Notes: generated by a model from the sequence alone, not told the origin. A stretch of DNA of 27,313 bases from Castellaniella sp044508625 (GCA_044508625.1 JBIQHJ010000050.1:1-27313), one strand, 5' to 3'. Positions 15,015 through 23,419 are shown, numbered from the stretch's first letter. A program made the numbers and translations.

Positions 15015-15873
15015 GGCGGGCGGCCCAGTCGCGCGCGAACTGGCGGGCGATCCGGCCCGAGCGCGACCCGCGTTCGAGCGCCCATTGCAGCGCCTCGGTG
15101 CGCGCCTGCGCGACGTCGCCGGGGCCGCAGCCATGCACCTCGAGCCAGTGTCCGACGATGTCCAGGTAGTCGTCCTGGCTGAAGGGATAGAACGACAGCC
15201 ACAGGCCGAAGCGCTCGGACAGGGAGATCTTTTCCTCGACGGTCTCGCCCGGATGGATCTCGCCGTCGGGCTGGTGCTGGGCCGCGAGGTTTTCCCGCAT
15301 GTACTCGGGCATCAGGTGGCGGCGGTTGGAGGTCGCGTAGATCAGCACATTGTCGCCGGGCGCGGCCACCGAGCCGTCCAGCACGGACTTGAGCGCCTTG
15401 TAGCCGGGCTCGCCTTCCTCGAAGGACAGGTCGTCGCAGAAAATGATGTAGCGCTCGGGGCGGTCGGCGATGAGCTCGATGATCTGGCCCAGGTCGCCCA
15501 TGTCGGACTTGTCGACCTCGATCAGGCGCAGGCCCTCGGGGCCGAAGGCGTGCAGCATCGCGCGCACCAGCGAGCTCTTTCCCGTGCCGCGGGCGCCGGT
15601 CATCAGCACGTTGTTGGCCGGCTTGCCGCGCAGGAAGGCCAAGGTGTTGCGCTCGAGGATGGCCTTTTGCCGGTCCACGTGCCGCAGGTCGTCCAGGCCG
15701 ATGGGCGCGATGCGCGTCACCGCGTCCAGCCAGCCGCGCGCGCCGCGCCGGCGCCAGCGATAGGCGTGGGCCGACCAGTCGATGGGGGGCGGGGCGGGGG
15801 GCAGCCAGGCCTCGAGCTGGGCCAGGACGCGCTGGGCGCTCTCGAGCAGAGGGCGCAATTGCGGATCGGTCAA
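15007..15873 (-). CDS. DUF815 family AAA-type ATPase
   Basis: The 288-residue product is an ATP-binding protein of the DUF815 family (AAA+ fold); its cellular role is not established. Walker A is GARGTGKSS (residues 93-101), Walker B is IIFCDDLSF (143-151), and sensor-1-like LIYATSNRRHLMPE lies at about 177-190. PIGLDDLRHVDRQKAILERN precedes the P-loop, as is usual in the family. The start is TTG at 15873: AGGAGA sits 5-6 bp upstream and the next residues (TDPQLRPLLESAQRVLAQLE) look like a natural N-terminus. ATGs further upstream would run across the ispB promoter. It is divergent from ispB (88 bp between starts) and overlaps the NUDIX gene by 8 bp, so those two are one transcription unit. 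Confidence 0.88.
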   Translation of the reverse strand: MTDPQLRPLLESAQRVLAQLEAWLPPAPPPIDWSAHAYRWRRRGARGWLDAVTRIAPIGLDDLRHVDRQKAILERNTLAFLRGKPANNVLMTGARGTGKSSLVRAMLHAFGPEGLRLIEVDKSDMGDLGQIIELIADRPERYIIFCDDLSFEEGEPGYKALKSVLDGSVAAPGDNVLIYATSNRRHLMPEYMRENLAAQHQPDGEIHPGETVEEKISLSERFGLWLSFYPFSQDDYLDIVGHWLEVHGCGPGDVAQARTEALQWALERGSRSGRIARQFARDWAARHV

Positions 15874-15901
15874 GGGAATCTCCTGATTTGGATTGGGAAA
15901 G

Positions 15902-15907
15902 TATAAT
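15902..15907 (+). promoter_or_regulatory. -10 element of the ispB promoter
   Basis: TATAAT is a perfect sigma-70 -10 hexamer in otherwise GC-rich DNA between the divergent DUF815 and ispB genes. No good -35 is visible at the right distance (TCTCCT at 15879-15884). Transcription would begin near 15914, which excludes the upstream TTG at 15893 as the ispB start. Confidence 0.6.
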
Positions 15908-15961
15908 CTGGGTCCTTGTGGCCGCGCGTCGCGGCCGCCGCTTCCAGAACCCGGGTTTGAC

Positions 15962-16930
15962 TTGCTGAGACTCTCTGAACTGTTCGCGCCCATCGCCGAC
16001 GACATGCGGGCGGTCGACGCGGTGATCCGCGCGCGCCTGGACTCCGAGGTCGTCCTGATCCGCACGATCGGCGACTACATCGTCGGGGCCGGCGGCAAGC
16101 GCATGCGGCCGGCCATGGTGCTGCTGGTCGCGGGCGCGCTGGGCTATCGCGGCGACAATCACCACCGGCTGGCGGCCGTGGTCGAGTTCATCCACACCGC
16201 CACGCTGCTGCACGACGACGTGGTCGACGAATCCGACATGCGCCGCGGCCGCGGCACCGCCAACGCGGTGTTCGGCAACGCCGCCAGCGTGCTGGTGGGC
16301 GACTACCTGTACTCGCGGTCCTTCGAGATGATGGTCGAGACCAACTCCATGGCCGCCATGGCGGTGCTCTCGGCGGCGACCACCGTCATCGCCGAGGGCG
16401 AGGTGCTGCAGCTCCTCAACGTGCACGATCCGGATGTCTCGCTGGACCGCTACCTGCAGGTGGTGCGCTACAAGACGGCCAAGCTCTTCGAGGCGGCCGC
16501 GCAGGTGGGCGCCATCATCTCCGGCGCCACGCCCGGGCAGGAGCAGGCCGCCGCCGCCTATGGCCGGCATCTGGGCACGGCCTTCCAGCTCGTCGACGAC
16601 GTGCTGGACTACAGCGGCGACACCCAGGCCCTGGGCAAGAACGTCGGCGACGACCTGCGCGAGGGCAAGCCCACGCTGCCGCTGATCCGCGTGCTCGAGA
16701 TCGGCGACCCGGCGCAGCGCGAGCTGGTGCGCGAGGCCATCCGCACCGGCTCGGCCGATTTCCAGGCCGTGGCGCAGGCCATCCGCGACACCGACGCCCT
16801 CGAGTACACCCGCGAGGCCGCGCGCGCCGAGGCGTCCCTGGCCCTCCAGGCCCTCGAGGCCCTGCCGGATTCCGCATATCGCGAGACCCTGGCGGAATTT
16901 TGCACTTTCGCGGTCGAGCGAGACCGTTGA
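15962..16930 (+). CDS. ispB: Octaprenyl diphosphate synthase (polyprenyl synthetase)
   Basis: Long-chain trans-polyprenyl diphosphate synthase that extends farnesyl diphosphate with isopentenyl diphosphate units to make the ubiquinone side chain; cytoplasmic. With TTG at 15962 the product is 322 residues, the normal length. The N-terminal LSELFAPIADDMRAVDAVIR is the family start. The substrate-binding GGKRMRP is at residues 44-50, the first Asp-rich motif DDVVD at 85-89, and the second, DDVLD, at 212-216 in FQLVDDVLDYSGD. The frame extends up to 15893 but that would overlap the promoter. The Shine-Dalgarno sequence for 15962 is weak. In related genomes I would expect tRNA-Pro close downstream; here a 10-kb minus-strand block intervenes. 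Confidence 0.92.
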   Translation: MLRLSELFAPIADDMRAVDAVIRARLDSEVVLIRTIGDYIVGAGGKRMRPAMVLLVAGALGYRGDNHHRLAAVVEFIHTATLLHDDVVDESDMRRGRGTANAVFGNAASVLVGDYLYSRSFEMMVETNSMAAMAVLSAATTVIAEGEVLQLLNVHDPDVSLDRYLQVVRYKTAKLFEAAAQVGAIISGATPGQEQAAAAYGRHLGTAFQLVDDVLDYSGDTQALGKNVGDDLREGKPTLPLIRVLEIGDPAQRELVREAIRTGSADFQAVAQAIRDTDALEYTREAARAEASLALQALEALPDSAYRETLAEFCTFAVERDR

Positions 16931-16981
16931 AAACGTAAGCAGGGGCCCGTCCTGGTCTGCGGTCCGGCCGGGCCGCCGCGG

Positions 16982-17803
16982 CTATACCGCCAGATATCCG
17001 CCATCGACGGCGAGGGTCGCGCCGGTGACGTAGGCCGAGGCGTCCGAGCACAGGAATACGGCCGCGCCCACCAGTTCCTCGGGCTGTCCCAATCGGCCCA
17101 TCGGAATGCGGGCCATCAGCTTGCCCAGCCGTTCCGGGCTGGCCCGGGTGGCCGCCGTCATGTCGGTCTCGATCACACCCGGCGCAATCGCATTGACGCG
17201 CACGCCTTCGGCCGCCACCTCCCCGGCGAGAGTCTGCGTGAACATCTTGAGGGCCGCCTTGGATGCCGAGTAGCCGAAGCTTCCGAGCTGCGCGATGTCG
17301 CCCGCCATGGAAGTGATGTTGACGATGGTCCCCCGGGACGCCTTCAGCAGTGCGAGGAAGGCCATGGTGCAGTGGAAGGTCCCGTGCACGTTGACGTCGA
17401 ACTGGCGCCGCCAGTTGTCCCGCACGGCGGGACTCGTGTGGGGTTCGCGGATGATGATGCCGGCATTGTTCACCAGGCCGTCCAGGCGCCCGTGCTCGCG
17501 CTCGACTTGCGCTGCGAGCTGGTCGCAGGCGTCGGCGTCGGTGATGTCCAGCGCCGCGTGGGAGCCGTCCCCGGCTCGCATGGGATCCGCCGCTGCGCCG
17601 GCGGCGTCGCGGATGCCTCGTGCGGTCGAGCGTGCCGCGGCGGCATCGATGTCGGTGGCGATGACATGGGCACCGGCCGCCGCCAGGCCGAACGCAAGCG
17701 CCCGTCCGTTGCCACGGCCCGCGCCGGTGACGAGGATGACCTTGCCGGCCAGGGGGACATGCACGCCCGTGGCGGCGGGAGTATGAGGGGGGACGGTGTT
17801 CAT
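16982..17803 (-). CDS. SDR family NAD(P)-dependent oxidoreductase
   Basis: Classical short-chain dehydrogenase/reductase of 273 residues with a Rossmann fold. The cofactor-binding TGAGRGNG is at residues 26-33, NNAG at 112-115, and the catalytic set is Asn138, Ser165, Tyr178 and Lys182 (GYSASKAAL). The C-terminus has the FabG-like PMGRLGQPEELVGAAVFLCS and DGGY motifs. Asp51 after the second strand (ATDID) favours NAD over NADP. The ATG at 17803 has AGGAGA upstream; an in-frame extension upstream overlaps the neighbouring SDR gene's spacer. It is the last gene of the minus-strand catabolic block, 34 bp after the other SDR. The likely role is oxidising a hydroxyl or hydroxyacyl-CoA intermediate; the substrate is unknown. 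Confidence 0.87.
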   Translation of the reverse strand: MNTVPPHTPAATGVHVPLAGKVILVTGAGRGNGRALAFGLAAAGAHVIATDIDAAAARSTARGIRDAAGAAADPMRAGDGSHAALDITDADACDQLAAQVEREHGRLDGLVNNAGIIIREPHTSPAVRDNWRRQFDVNVHGTFHCTMAFLALLKASRGTIVNITSMAGDIAQLGSFGYSASKAALKMFTQTLAGEVAAEGVRVNAIAPGVIETDMTAATRASPERLGKLMARIPMGRLGQPEELVGAAVFLCSDASAYVTGATLAVDGGYLAV

Positions 17804-17837
17804 GGCTTCTCCTGTTTCTGGTCGGCGGGGGCCGTGG

Positions 17838-18569
17838 CTACGGCATGTGGGCGCCGCCATTGATGTGCAGCACGGAACCAGTCATGAAATTGCTGGCTGC
17901 GGAGCACAGGAAGGCGATGGGCCAGGCGATCTCGGCGGGCTGGCCTTTGCGGCCGATGGGCTGGCTCGCCGGCGCGTGGTAGGGGTGCTTTACCAGGGGC
18001 GTGTCGATCACCCCCGGGGCTACGGCGTTGACCTGCACCGTGGTTCCGCCCTGGCGCGCGAGCCACTTGGTGAACGTATGGACGGCGCCCTTGGACATGG
18101 CGTATTGCGGCGGCGACGAGGCGAGCTGCCCGCCCGTGTAGGCGGAGATCGAGCCGACCAGCACTAGCTTGCCGCTGCCTTGCGCATGCATCGGCGGCAT
18201 CAGGGCGCGGGCGAAGTTCACGATGCCCTTGACGTTGACCGCCATGACCTCATCGAAGGATTCGTCCCATTGCTCGCTCTCGATCGGAGCCGAGGGCAGG
18301 ATGCCCGCATTCAGCACCGCCGCGTCGACGCGTTCGAATGTGGCGCACAGGCGCGTCACGTCGGCCCGCTTGGTGACGTCGCAGCGATGGTAGGCGATTT
18401 GCTCGGCGAACGGGCCGTCCGCGAGCGCCGCATCGAGCCGCTCGTCGCGGTCCGTACCCAGGATCCGGGCGCCCAGGCTGGCGCAGACCGCGGCCGTGCT
18501 GGCGCCGATGCCGCCGTTGGCGCCCGTGATCAGCACCGTCTTGCCGCTCAGGTCGAACAAGTTGTTCAT
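17838..18569 (-). CDS. SDR family NAD(P)-dependent oxidoreductase
   Basis: Second SDR of the cluster, 243 residues, clearly different from its neighbour. Motifs are TGANGGIG (residues 15-22), LNAG (86-89, in place of NNAG), Asn112 in AVNVKG, Ser140 in VGSIS, and Tyr156/Lys160 in QYAMSKGA; all four catalytic residues are present. Asp40 in GTDRD suggests NAD. The ATG at 18569 has AGGAGA 7-8 bp upstream, and it overlaps the upstream permease stop by 4 bp (ATGA), so translation is probably coupled. Two SDRs in one pathway suggest either two alcohol oxidation steps or one dehydrogenase acting on each stereoisomer; this is inference. Confidence 0.87.
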   Translation of the reverse strand: MNNLFDLSGKTVLITGANGGIGASTAAVCASLGARILGTDRDERLDAALADGPFAEQIAYHRCDVTKRADVTRLCATFERVDAAVLNAGILPSAPIESEQWDESFDEVMAVNVKGIVNFARALMPPMHAQGSGKLVLVGSISAYTGGQLASSPPQYAMSKGAVHTFTKWLARQGGTTVQVNAVAPGVIDTPLVKHPYHAPASQPIGRKGQPAEIAWPIAFLCSAASNFMTGSVLHINGGAHMP

Positions 18570-19624
18570 GCGGGATCTCCTCGTCCATGATCCGGGCCCG
18601 TGCCCCGGTCCTGTTCCGCGCGCCGGCCCTGTGCGCCGCGTGCGGGGCGCCGCCGGCGCTCGGTCAGCCGTATGATTTCCCCCGCGATCCCATTGCGGAA
18701 CGTCAGTACGCAGATGACGAACAGCAGGCCCATCACCATGCTGACCGACTCGCCCAGCGTGCCGAACCAGTCCACGCCGGTCCAGCGGGCGAGCTGCGCG
18801 CCGATCTCGCCGAGCTTGCTCTCGAGCGCCACGATGACGCTGGCGCCCACCAAGGGGCCGGCGAGGGTGCCCATGCCTCCGACCAGCGTCATCAGTATCA
18901 CCGAGCCGGAGGCTGACCAGTGGACGTCGGTCAGCGTGGCCACGCCCATCACCAGGGTCTTGAGCGAGCCGGCAAGCCCCGAAAGCGCCGCCGAGAGCAC
19001 GAAGGCGAGCAGCTTGAAACGGTCGGTGTCGTAGCCCAGGGACAAGGCGCGCGGCTCGTTTTCCTTGATGCCGCGCAGCACGTGCCCGAAGGGCGAATGC
19101 ACGGCGCGCACGATGAGCAGGAAGCCGGCCGCCGCCACCGCCAGGGTGACGTAATACATGCTCAGGTCGTCATCCAGGTCGATCAGGCCGAACAGTCTTC
19201 CGCGCGGGATGCCTTGCAGGCCATCCTCGCCGCCGGTGAAGGGCATCTGGGCCATGATGAAATAGAACATCTGCGCCAGGGCCAGCGTGATCATCGCGAA
19301 GTAGATGCCCTGGCGCCGGATCGCCAGGCTGCCGAAGATCCAGCCGAGCAGGGCGCCGGCGGTGGTGCCCAGCAGCAGGCCGAGTTCGGGCGTGGCCCCC
19401 CACACCTTCATGGCGTGGCCGGTGGCGTAGGCCGCGCCGCCGAGGAAGGCCGCGTGGCCGAACGACAGCAGCCCGGTATAGCCCAGCAGCAGGTTGAAGG
19501 CCGCCGCGAACAGCGCGAAGCACATCAGCTTCATCACGAAGACCGGATACGCGCCCAGCCAGGGCAACGCGATCAGCAACAGCAGCAGCGCGCCATAGCC
19601 GAGGGTGAATCGTGTCGGGTGCAT
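18566..19624 (-). CDS. Branched-chain amino acid-type ABC transporter permease (LivM family)
   Basis: Inner-membrane permease of a HAAT-type importer, 352 residues, strongly hydrophobic with about 8-10 membrane segments. LivM hallmarks are FNLLLGYTGLLSFGHAAFLG, a GIYFAMITLALAQMFY segment and the coupling loop SPFGHVLRGIKENEPRALSLGYD. SGSVILMTLVGGMGTLAGPLVGA follows. The C-terminus has an unusually long Arg/Gly-rich hydrophilic tail of about 35 residues after the last membrane helix. The start ATG at 19624 lies 10 bp downstream of the livH-like gene. Despite the family name, these transporters often carry aromatic or other carboxylates when next to acyl-CoA catabolic genes, as here. Confidence 0.9.
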   Translation of the reverse strand: MHPTRFTLGYGALLLLLIALPWLGAYPVFVMKLMCFALFAAAFNLLLGYTGLLSFGHAAFLGGAAYATGHAMKVWGATPELGLLLGTTAGALLGWIFGSLAIRRQGIYFAMITLALAQMFYFIMAQMPFTGGEDGLQGIPRGRLFGLIDLDDDLSMYYVTLAVAAAGFLLIVRAVHSPFGHVLRGIKENEPRALSLGYDTDRFKLLAFVLSAALSGLAGSLKTLVMGVATLTDVHWSASGSVILMTLVGGMGTLAGPLVGASVIVALESKLGEIGAQLARWTGVDWFGTLGESVSMVMGLLFVICVLTFRNGIAGEIIRLTERRRRPARGAQGRRAEQDRGTGPDHGRGDPA

Positions 19625-19634
19625 GGCGTGGTTC

Positions 19635-20519
19635 CTACTTGTCTTTGCCGAACAGGCCGGTGGGACGCATCAACAGCACGATGACCATGATCACGAACAC
19701 CACGGTGGAGGAAGCCTGCGGGTAGAAGACCTTGGTCAGCCCCTCGATGACGCCCAGCCCCAGGCCGGTCAGGATCGAACCCATGATCGAGCCCATGCCG
19801 CCGATCACCACGACCGCGAAGACGACGATGATCAGGTTCTGGCCCATCAACGGGGAGATCTGCACCACCGGCGCGGCCAGCACGCCGGCGAAGGCGGCCA
19901 GGCCGACGCCGAAACCATAGGTGAGGGTGATCATCAGCGGCACATTGATGCCGAAGGCCTCGACCAGGCGCGGATTCTCGGTGCCGGCGCGCAGGTAGGC
20001 GCCGATGCGGGTCTTCTCGATCATGAACCAGGCCGCGAAGCAGACGACGAGTGATGCCAGCACCACCCAGGCGCGGTAATTGGGCAGGATCATGAAGCCC
20101 AGGTCGGTGGCGCCCGAGAGCAGTTCGGGCGGATCGTACGGCAGGCCAGAGACGCCGTAGACCGAGCGGAACGCCCCTTCGAGCAGCAGCGTCAGGCCCA
20201 GCGTCAGCAGCAGGCCGTACAGGGGATCGAGCTTGTAGATCCAGCGCAGCAGCAGCCGTTCGGACAGCACGCCGAAGGTTCCGACCACCAGCGGCGCGAG
20301 GATCAGCATGATCCAGTAATTCAGGCCCAGGTATTCCATGGCCATCCAGGTGGTGACCGCGCCCAGCATGAAGAGCGCGCCATGGGCGAAGTTCACCACG
20401 TTGAGCAGGCCGAAGATCACCGCGAGGCCCAGGCTGAGCACGGCATAGAACGAGCCGTTGACCAGCCCCAGCAGGATCTGGCTGAGCAGCGCGATCATCG
20501 AGATGCCGAAGATTTCCAT
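19635..20519 (-). CDS. Branched-chain amino acid-type ABC transporter permease (LivH family)
   Basis: Inner-membrane permease partner of the LivM-type protein, 294 residues, with about 8 membrane segments. Family marks include GLVNGSFYAVLSLGLAVIFG, NVVNFAHGALFMLGA near residues 40-54, the cytoplasmic coupling loop TRIGAYLRAGTENPRLVEAFGI, and GGMGSIMGSILTGLGLGVIEG near the C-terminus, ending in LLMRPTGLFGKD. The ATG at 20519 has an AGGAGG Shine-Dalgarno sequence 4-5 bp upstream, the strongest in the cluster. A 61-bp gap separates it from the upstream ATPase gene and contains a short ACGCC/GGCGT hairpin. Confidence 0.92.
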   Translation of the reverse strand: MEIFGISMIALLSQILLGLVNGSFYAVLSLGLAVIFGLLNVVNFAHGALFMLGAVTTWMAMEYLGLNYWIMLILAPLVVGTFGVLSERLLLRWIYKLDPLYGLLLTLGLTLLLEGAFRSVYGVSGLPYDPPELLSGATDLGFMILPNYRAWVVLASLVVCFAAWFMIEKTRIGAYLRAGTENPRLVEAFGINVPLMITLTYGFGVGLAAFAGVLAAPVVQISPLMGQNLIIVVFAVVVIGGMGSIMGSILTGLGLGVIEGLTKVFYPQASSTVVFVIMVIVLLMRPTGLFGKDK

Positions 20520-20580
20520 GGGACCTCCTATACGCCGGGCGAGGCGTGCAGGCCCCGAATCTCCAGTGCGGCGGCCGCCA

Positions 20581-21351
20581 TCATGGCGCTCCCTGGAGTT
20601 CGCCGGCCGCCGTGCCCATGTAGGCCTCGATCACCTGCGGATTGCGCGAGACCTCGGCGTACGTGCCCTCGGCCAGTACCGCGCCGCGTTGCAGGACGGT
20701 GATGGTGTCCGCGATCCGGGCCACCACGTTCATATTGTGTTCCACCATCAGGATGGTGCGGCCGGCCGAGACGCGCTTGATGAGCTGCGCCACGTGGTCG
20801 ACGTCCTCGTGGCCCATGCCCTGGGTGGGCTCGTCGAGCAGCATCAGCTCGGGCTCGAGCGCCAGGGTGGTCGCGATCTCGAGCGCCCGCTTGCGCCCGT
20901 AGGGCAGGTTGACCGTCGTCTCGTCGGCCAGCGCCTCCAGGCCGACCTCGGCGAGCAGCGCGTCGGCGCGCGCGTCGAGCGGCTGCAGCGTGCGTTCGCT
21001 CTTCCAGAAATGGTAGCTGGTGCCCAGCGCGCGCTGCAGGCCCAGGCGTACGTTCTCGCGCACACTGAGTTGCGGGAACACGGCGGAGATCTGGAACGAG
21101 CGGATGATGCCGCGCCGCGCGACCTGCGCCGGCGGCTCGCGCGTGATGTCCTCGCCATTGAACAGGATGGTGCCGGACGTGGGGTCCACGAACCGGGTCA
21201 GCAGGTTGAAGCAGGTGGTCTTGCCGGCACCGTTGGGTCCGATGAGCGCATGGATCGACCTCCGGACCACGCGCAGGTCCACCTCGCTGACCGCGGTGAA
21301 GCCCTTGAACTCCTTGGTGAGCCGGCGCGTTTCCAGGATGATGTCGGACAT
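20581..21351 (-). CDS. ABC transporter ATP-binding protein (LivG family)
   Basis: Cytoplasmic ATPase of the importer, 256 residues. Walker A is GPNGAGKTT (38-46). The LivG-type insert ARRGIIRSFQISAVFPQLSV contains the Q-loop, the ABC signature is LPYGRKRALEIA (the LivG variant of LSGGQ), Walker B is LMLLDEPTQGM, and the H-loop is MVEHNM. The signature and the RSFQ region identify it as LivG rather than LivF. HAAT transporters normally use a LivG/LivF pair; no second ATPase gene is in the block, so this protein either homodimerises or pairs with one encoded elsewhere. The ATG at 21351 matches the family N-terminus; the upstream open frame is not conserved. Confidence 0.9.
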   Translation of the reverse strand: MSDIILETRRLTKEFKGFTAVSEVDLRVVRRSIHALIGPNGAGKTTCFNLLTRFVDPTSGTILFNGEDITREPPAQVARRGIIRSFQISAVFPQLSVRENVRLGLQRALGTSYHFWKSERTLQPLDARADALLAEVGLEALADETTVNLPYGRKRALEIATTLALEPELMLLDEPTQGMGHEDVDHVAQLIKRVSAGRTILMVEHNMNVVARIADTITVLQRGAVLAEGTYAEVSRNPQVIEAYMGTAAGELQGAP

Positions 21352-21373
21352 GGCGTCTCGGACCCTCGTCAGC

Positions 21374-22570
21374 CTATTTCCAGATGGCGCACCGGGATTC
21401 GGACTTCGGAGTGAAGGCCTCCTCGCCCGGTACGGTGGCGACCACCTTGTAGTAGTCCCAGGGCGCCTTGGACTCCTCGGGCTTCTTGACCTCGACCAGG
21501 AACATGTCATGGACCATGCGGCCGTCGGGCCGGATGATGCCGTTGGTGGCGTACATGTCGTTGATCGGCGTGGCCCTCATCTGGGCCATGACCTTGTCGC
21601 CATCGTCGCTGCCGATCGCCTTGACCGCGTTCAGGTAGTGCAGCGTGGCCGAGTACTGGGCGGCCTGCGCGCCGTTCGGCATTTTCTTGGTGCGCTCGAA
21701 GAAGCGCCGGGCCCAGGCCCGGGCCTGGTCGTTCATGTCCCAATACCAGCTTTCGGTGAATTGCAGGCCTTGCGTGGTGCGCAGCCCCAGCGCGTGGATG
21801 TCGGCGATGAAGATCAGCGAGGGCGCCACGACCATCGACTTGGAAATGCCGAACTCACGGATGCCCTTGATGGCGTTGACCGCGTCCGAGCCCGAGCTGG
21901 CCAGGCCCAGCACCGAGGCGCCGGAGTTCTTGGCCTGCAACAGGAAGGAGGAGAAGTCCGACACGCCGGCGGGATGCTTGGTCACGCCCACGACCTTGCC
22001 GCCGCTGCCGTCGATCTCGACCGACACGTCCTTTACCACCGATTCGCCGAAGGCCGTGTCCAGCGCCAGGAAATACCAGTCCTTGCCGCCGTTCTTCACG
22101 ATCGCGCTGGCGGAGACCTTGGCGAGCGCCTTGGTGTCGTAGGCGTAGTGGACGGTGTAGGCGTTGCAGTCCTCGTTGGTCAGCCGGGTCGTGAGCGCGG
22201 TATTGGAGAAGAAGGGCGTCTTCTTGCCGGCCGAGATGCTGGACACGGCCAGGGCGATCGCCGACGGGCCGTTGCCGAAGATCATGTCCACGCCGTCGCG
22301 ATCGAGCCATTCCTTGGCCTTGCTTGTGGCCAGGTCGGTCTTGTTCTGGTGGTCGAAGGTCACCAGTTCGATCTTCTTGCCGTTGACCTCGCCGCCGAAG
22401 TCCTCGATGGCCATGCGGATGGACTCGGTGCCTCCCGGGCCGTCCACGTCGACATAGATGCCCGAGAGATCGGAGATCTGGCCGATCTTGACCGTGTCGT
22501 TGGAGATTTGCGCGTGCGCGGCGGCCGACAGGGAAAACAGGCCGAGCGCAACATATGACAGGGGTTTCAT
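21374..22570 (-). CDS. ABC transporter substrate-binding protein (HAAT family)
   Basis: Periplasmic binding protein, 398 residues, with a Sec signal peptide (MKPLSYVALGLFSLSAAAHA, cleavage after residue 20) and no lipobox. The mature part opens with NDTVKIGQISDLSGIYVDVD, the type 1 periplasmic-binding fold of the LivJ/Peripla_BP_6 family. Later landmarks are FFSNTALTTRLTNEDCNAYT, WYFLALDTAFGESVVKDV and a C-terminal NGIIRPDGRMVHDMFLVEVK. The binding pocket of this subgroup fits organic acids such as aromatic carboxylates better than leucine; that is inference from context. It lies between the crotonase gene (35 bp) and livG (22 bp). Confidence 0.9.
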   Translation of the reverse strand: MKPLSYVALGLFSLSAAAHAQISNDTVKIGQISDLSGIYVDVDGPGGTESIRMAIEDFGGEVNGKKIELVTFDHQNKTDLATSKAKEWLDRDGVDMIFGNGPSAIALAVSSISAGKKTPFFSNTALTTRLTNEDCNAYTVHYAYDTKALAKVSASAIVKNGGKDWYFLALDTAFGESVVKDVSVEIDGSGGKVVGVTKHPAGVSDFSSFLLQAKNSGASVLGLASSGSDAVNAIKGIREFGISKSMVVAPSLIFIADIHALGLRTTQGLQFTESWYWDMNDQARAWARRFFERTKKMPNGAQAAQYSATLHYLNAVKAIGSDDGDKVMAQMRATPINDMYATNGIIRPDGRMVHDMFLVEVKKPEESKAPWDYYKVVATVPGEEAFTPKSESRCAIWK

Positions 22571-22605
22571 GATGGATGCGTCCTTGTAGATAACAGGTTG
22601 AACTG

Positions 22606-23403
22606 CTATTCGCCCGAAAACTGCGCGGGCCTTTTCTCCAGAAAGGCGGTGACGGCTTCTGCGTGATCCCGTGTGAGGTTGGACATCATTTCATAGGCCA
22701 CCGCCGCGTCCATGATCTGGTTGGCCGCCTGCTTGAGCGGCAGGTTCATCAGCACCTTGGTCCAGCGGATCGCCCATTTGGCGCCGCCGGCCAGGGTTTC
22801 CGCGATGCGCTGCGTCTCTGCCTCCAGCGCCTCGCGGGGATGAATGTGGTTGACCAGCCCGATGCGCAGCGCCTCGGAGGCGTCGATCATGGCGCCGGTC
22901 AGCAGGAACTCCTTGGCGCGCGCCATGCCGACCAGGTGGGGCCAGATCACCGGTCCGCCGTCGCCGGCGACGAAGCCCATCTTGACGTGCGGGTCGCCGA
23001 TCTTGATGTCGTCGGCAGCCAGGATGATGTCGCACATCAGGGCGATGGAGGCGCCGAGCCCGGCGGCGTGGCCGTTGATCGCGCAGATGATCGGCTTTTC
23101 CATGCTGAGCTGCTTTTGCACGATGCGCTTGGTGTCCGGCAGGATGTCGCGGAACTCGTCCGGCCTGCGCAGCTTGTCGTGCATCCATTTTGCGTCGCCC
23201 CCGGGGCAGAAGCTGGTGCCCATGCCGGTCAGGACGATGACGTCCGATTCCTTGTCCCGCTCGACGTCCTCGAACAGGTGCGACAGTTCTTCGTGCAGGT
23301 CGTCGTCCACCAGGTTGCGCTGTTCGGGGCGGCACAGGCGGCACCAGAGGACCTTGCCCCGGCGCTCGAAAGAAATGGTCTTGTACGTTCTCTGGAAAAT
23401 CAT
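22606..23403 (-). CDS. Enoyl-CoA hydratase/isomerase (crotonase) family protein
   Basis: Crotonase-fold enzyme of 265 residues acting on an acyl-CoA. Oxyanion-hole segments are FCPGGDAKWM (65-74) and NGHAAGLGASIALMCD (110-125). The two glutamates of classical enoyl-CoA hydratase (rat E144/E164) align with Ser119 and His139, so simple hydratase chemistry is not assured. Asp148 in FVAGDGGPVIWP is a candidate acid/base, similar to isomerase or lyase members of the superfamily. The ATG at 23403 begins the conserved start (MIFQRTYKTISFERRGKVLW). Translation further upstream in this frame is not conserved and overlaps the dehydrogenase gene. It lies 16 bp after the dehydrogenase stop. Confidence 0.88.
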   Translation of the reverse strand: MIFQRTYKTISFERRGKVLWCRLCRPEQRNLVDDDLHEELSHLFEDVERDKESDVIVLTGMGTSFCPGGDAKWMHDKLRRPDEFRDILPDTKRIVQKQLSMEKPIICAINGHAAGLGASIALMCDIILAADDIKIGDPHVKMGFVAGDGGPVIWPHLVGMARAKEFLLTGAMIDASEALRIGLVNHIHPREALEAETQRIAETLAGGAKWAIRWTKVLMNLPLKQAANQIMDAAVAYEMMSNLTRDHAEAVTAFLEKRPAQFSGE

Positions 23404-23419
23404 GGTCGGATCGCTCGGC

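Noticed and set aside
15784..15801. Second G-rich stretch as quadruplex
   Set aside because: Only three separate G-runs; it is explained by Pro codons of the minus-strand ATPase gene.
14849..16570. 573-codon minus-strand frame across DUF815 and ispB
   Set aside because: Overlaps two well-supported genes in other frames and crosses the ispB promoter.
16944..16974. GGCCCG/CGGGCC stem between ispB and the SDR gene as terminator
   Set aside because: Six base pairs with a 19-base loop and no T-run on either strand; expected by chance at this GC content.
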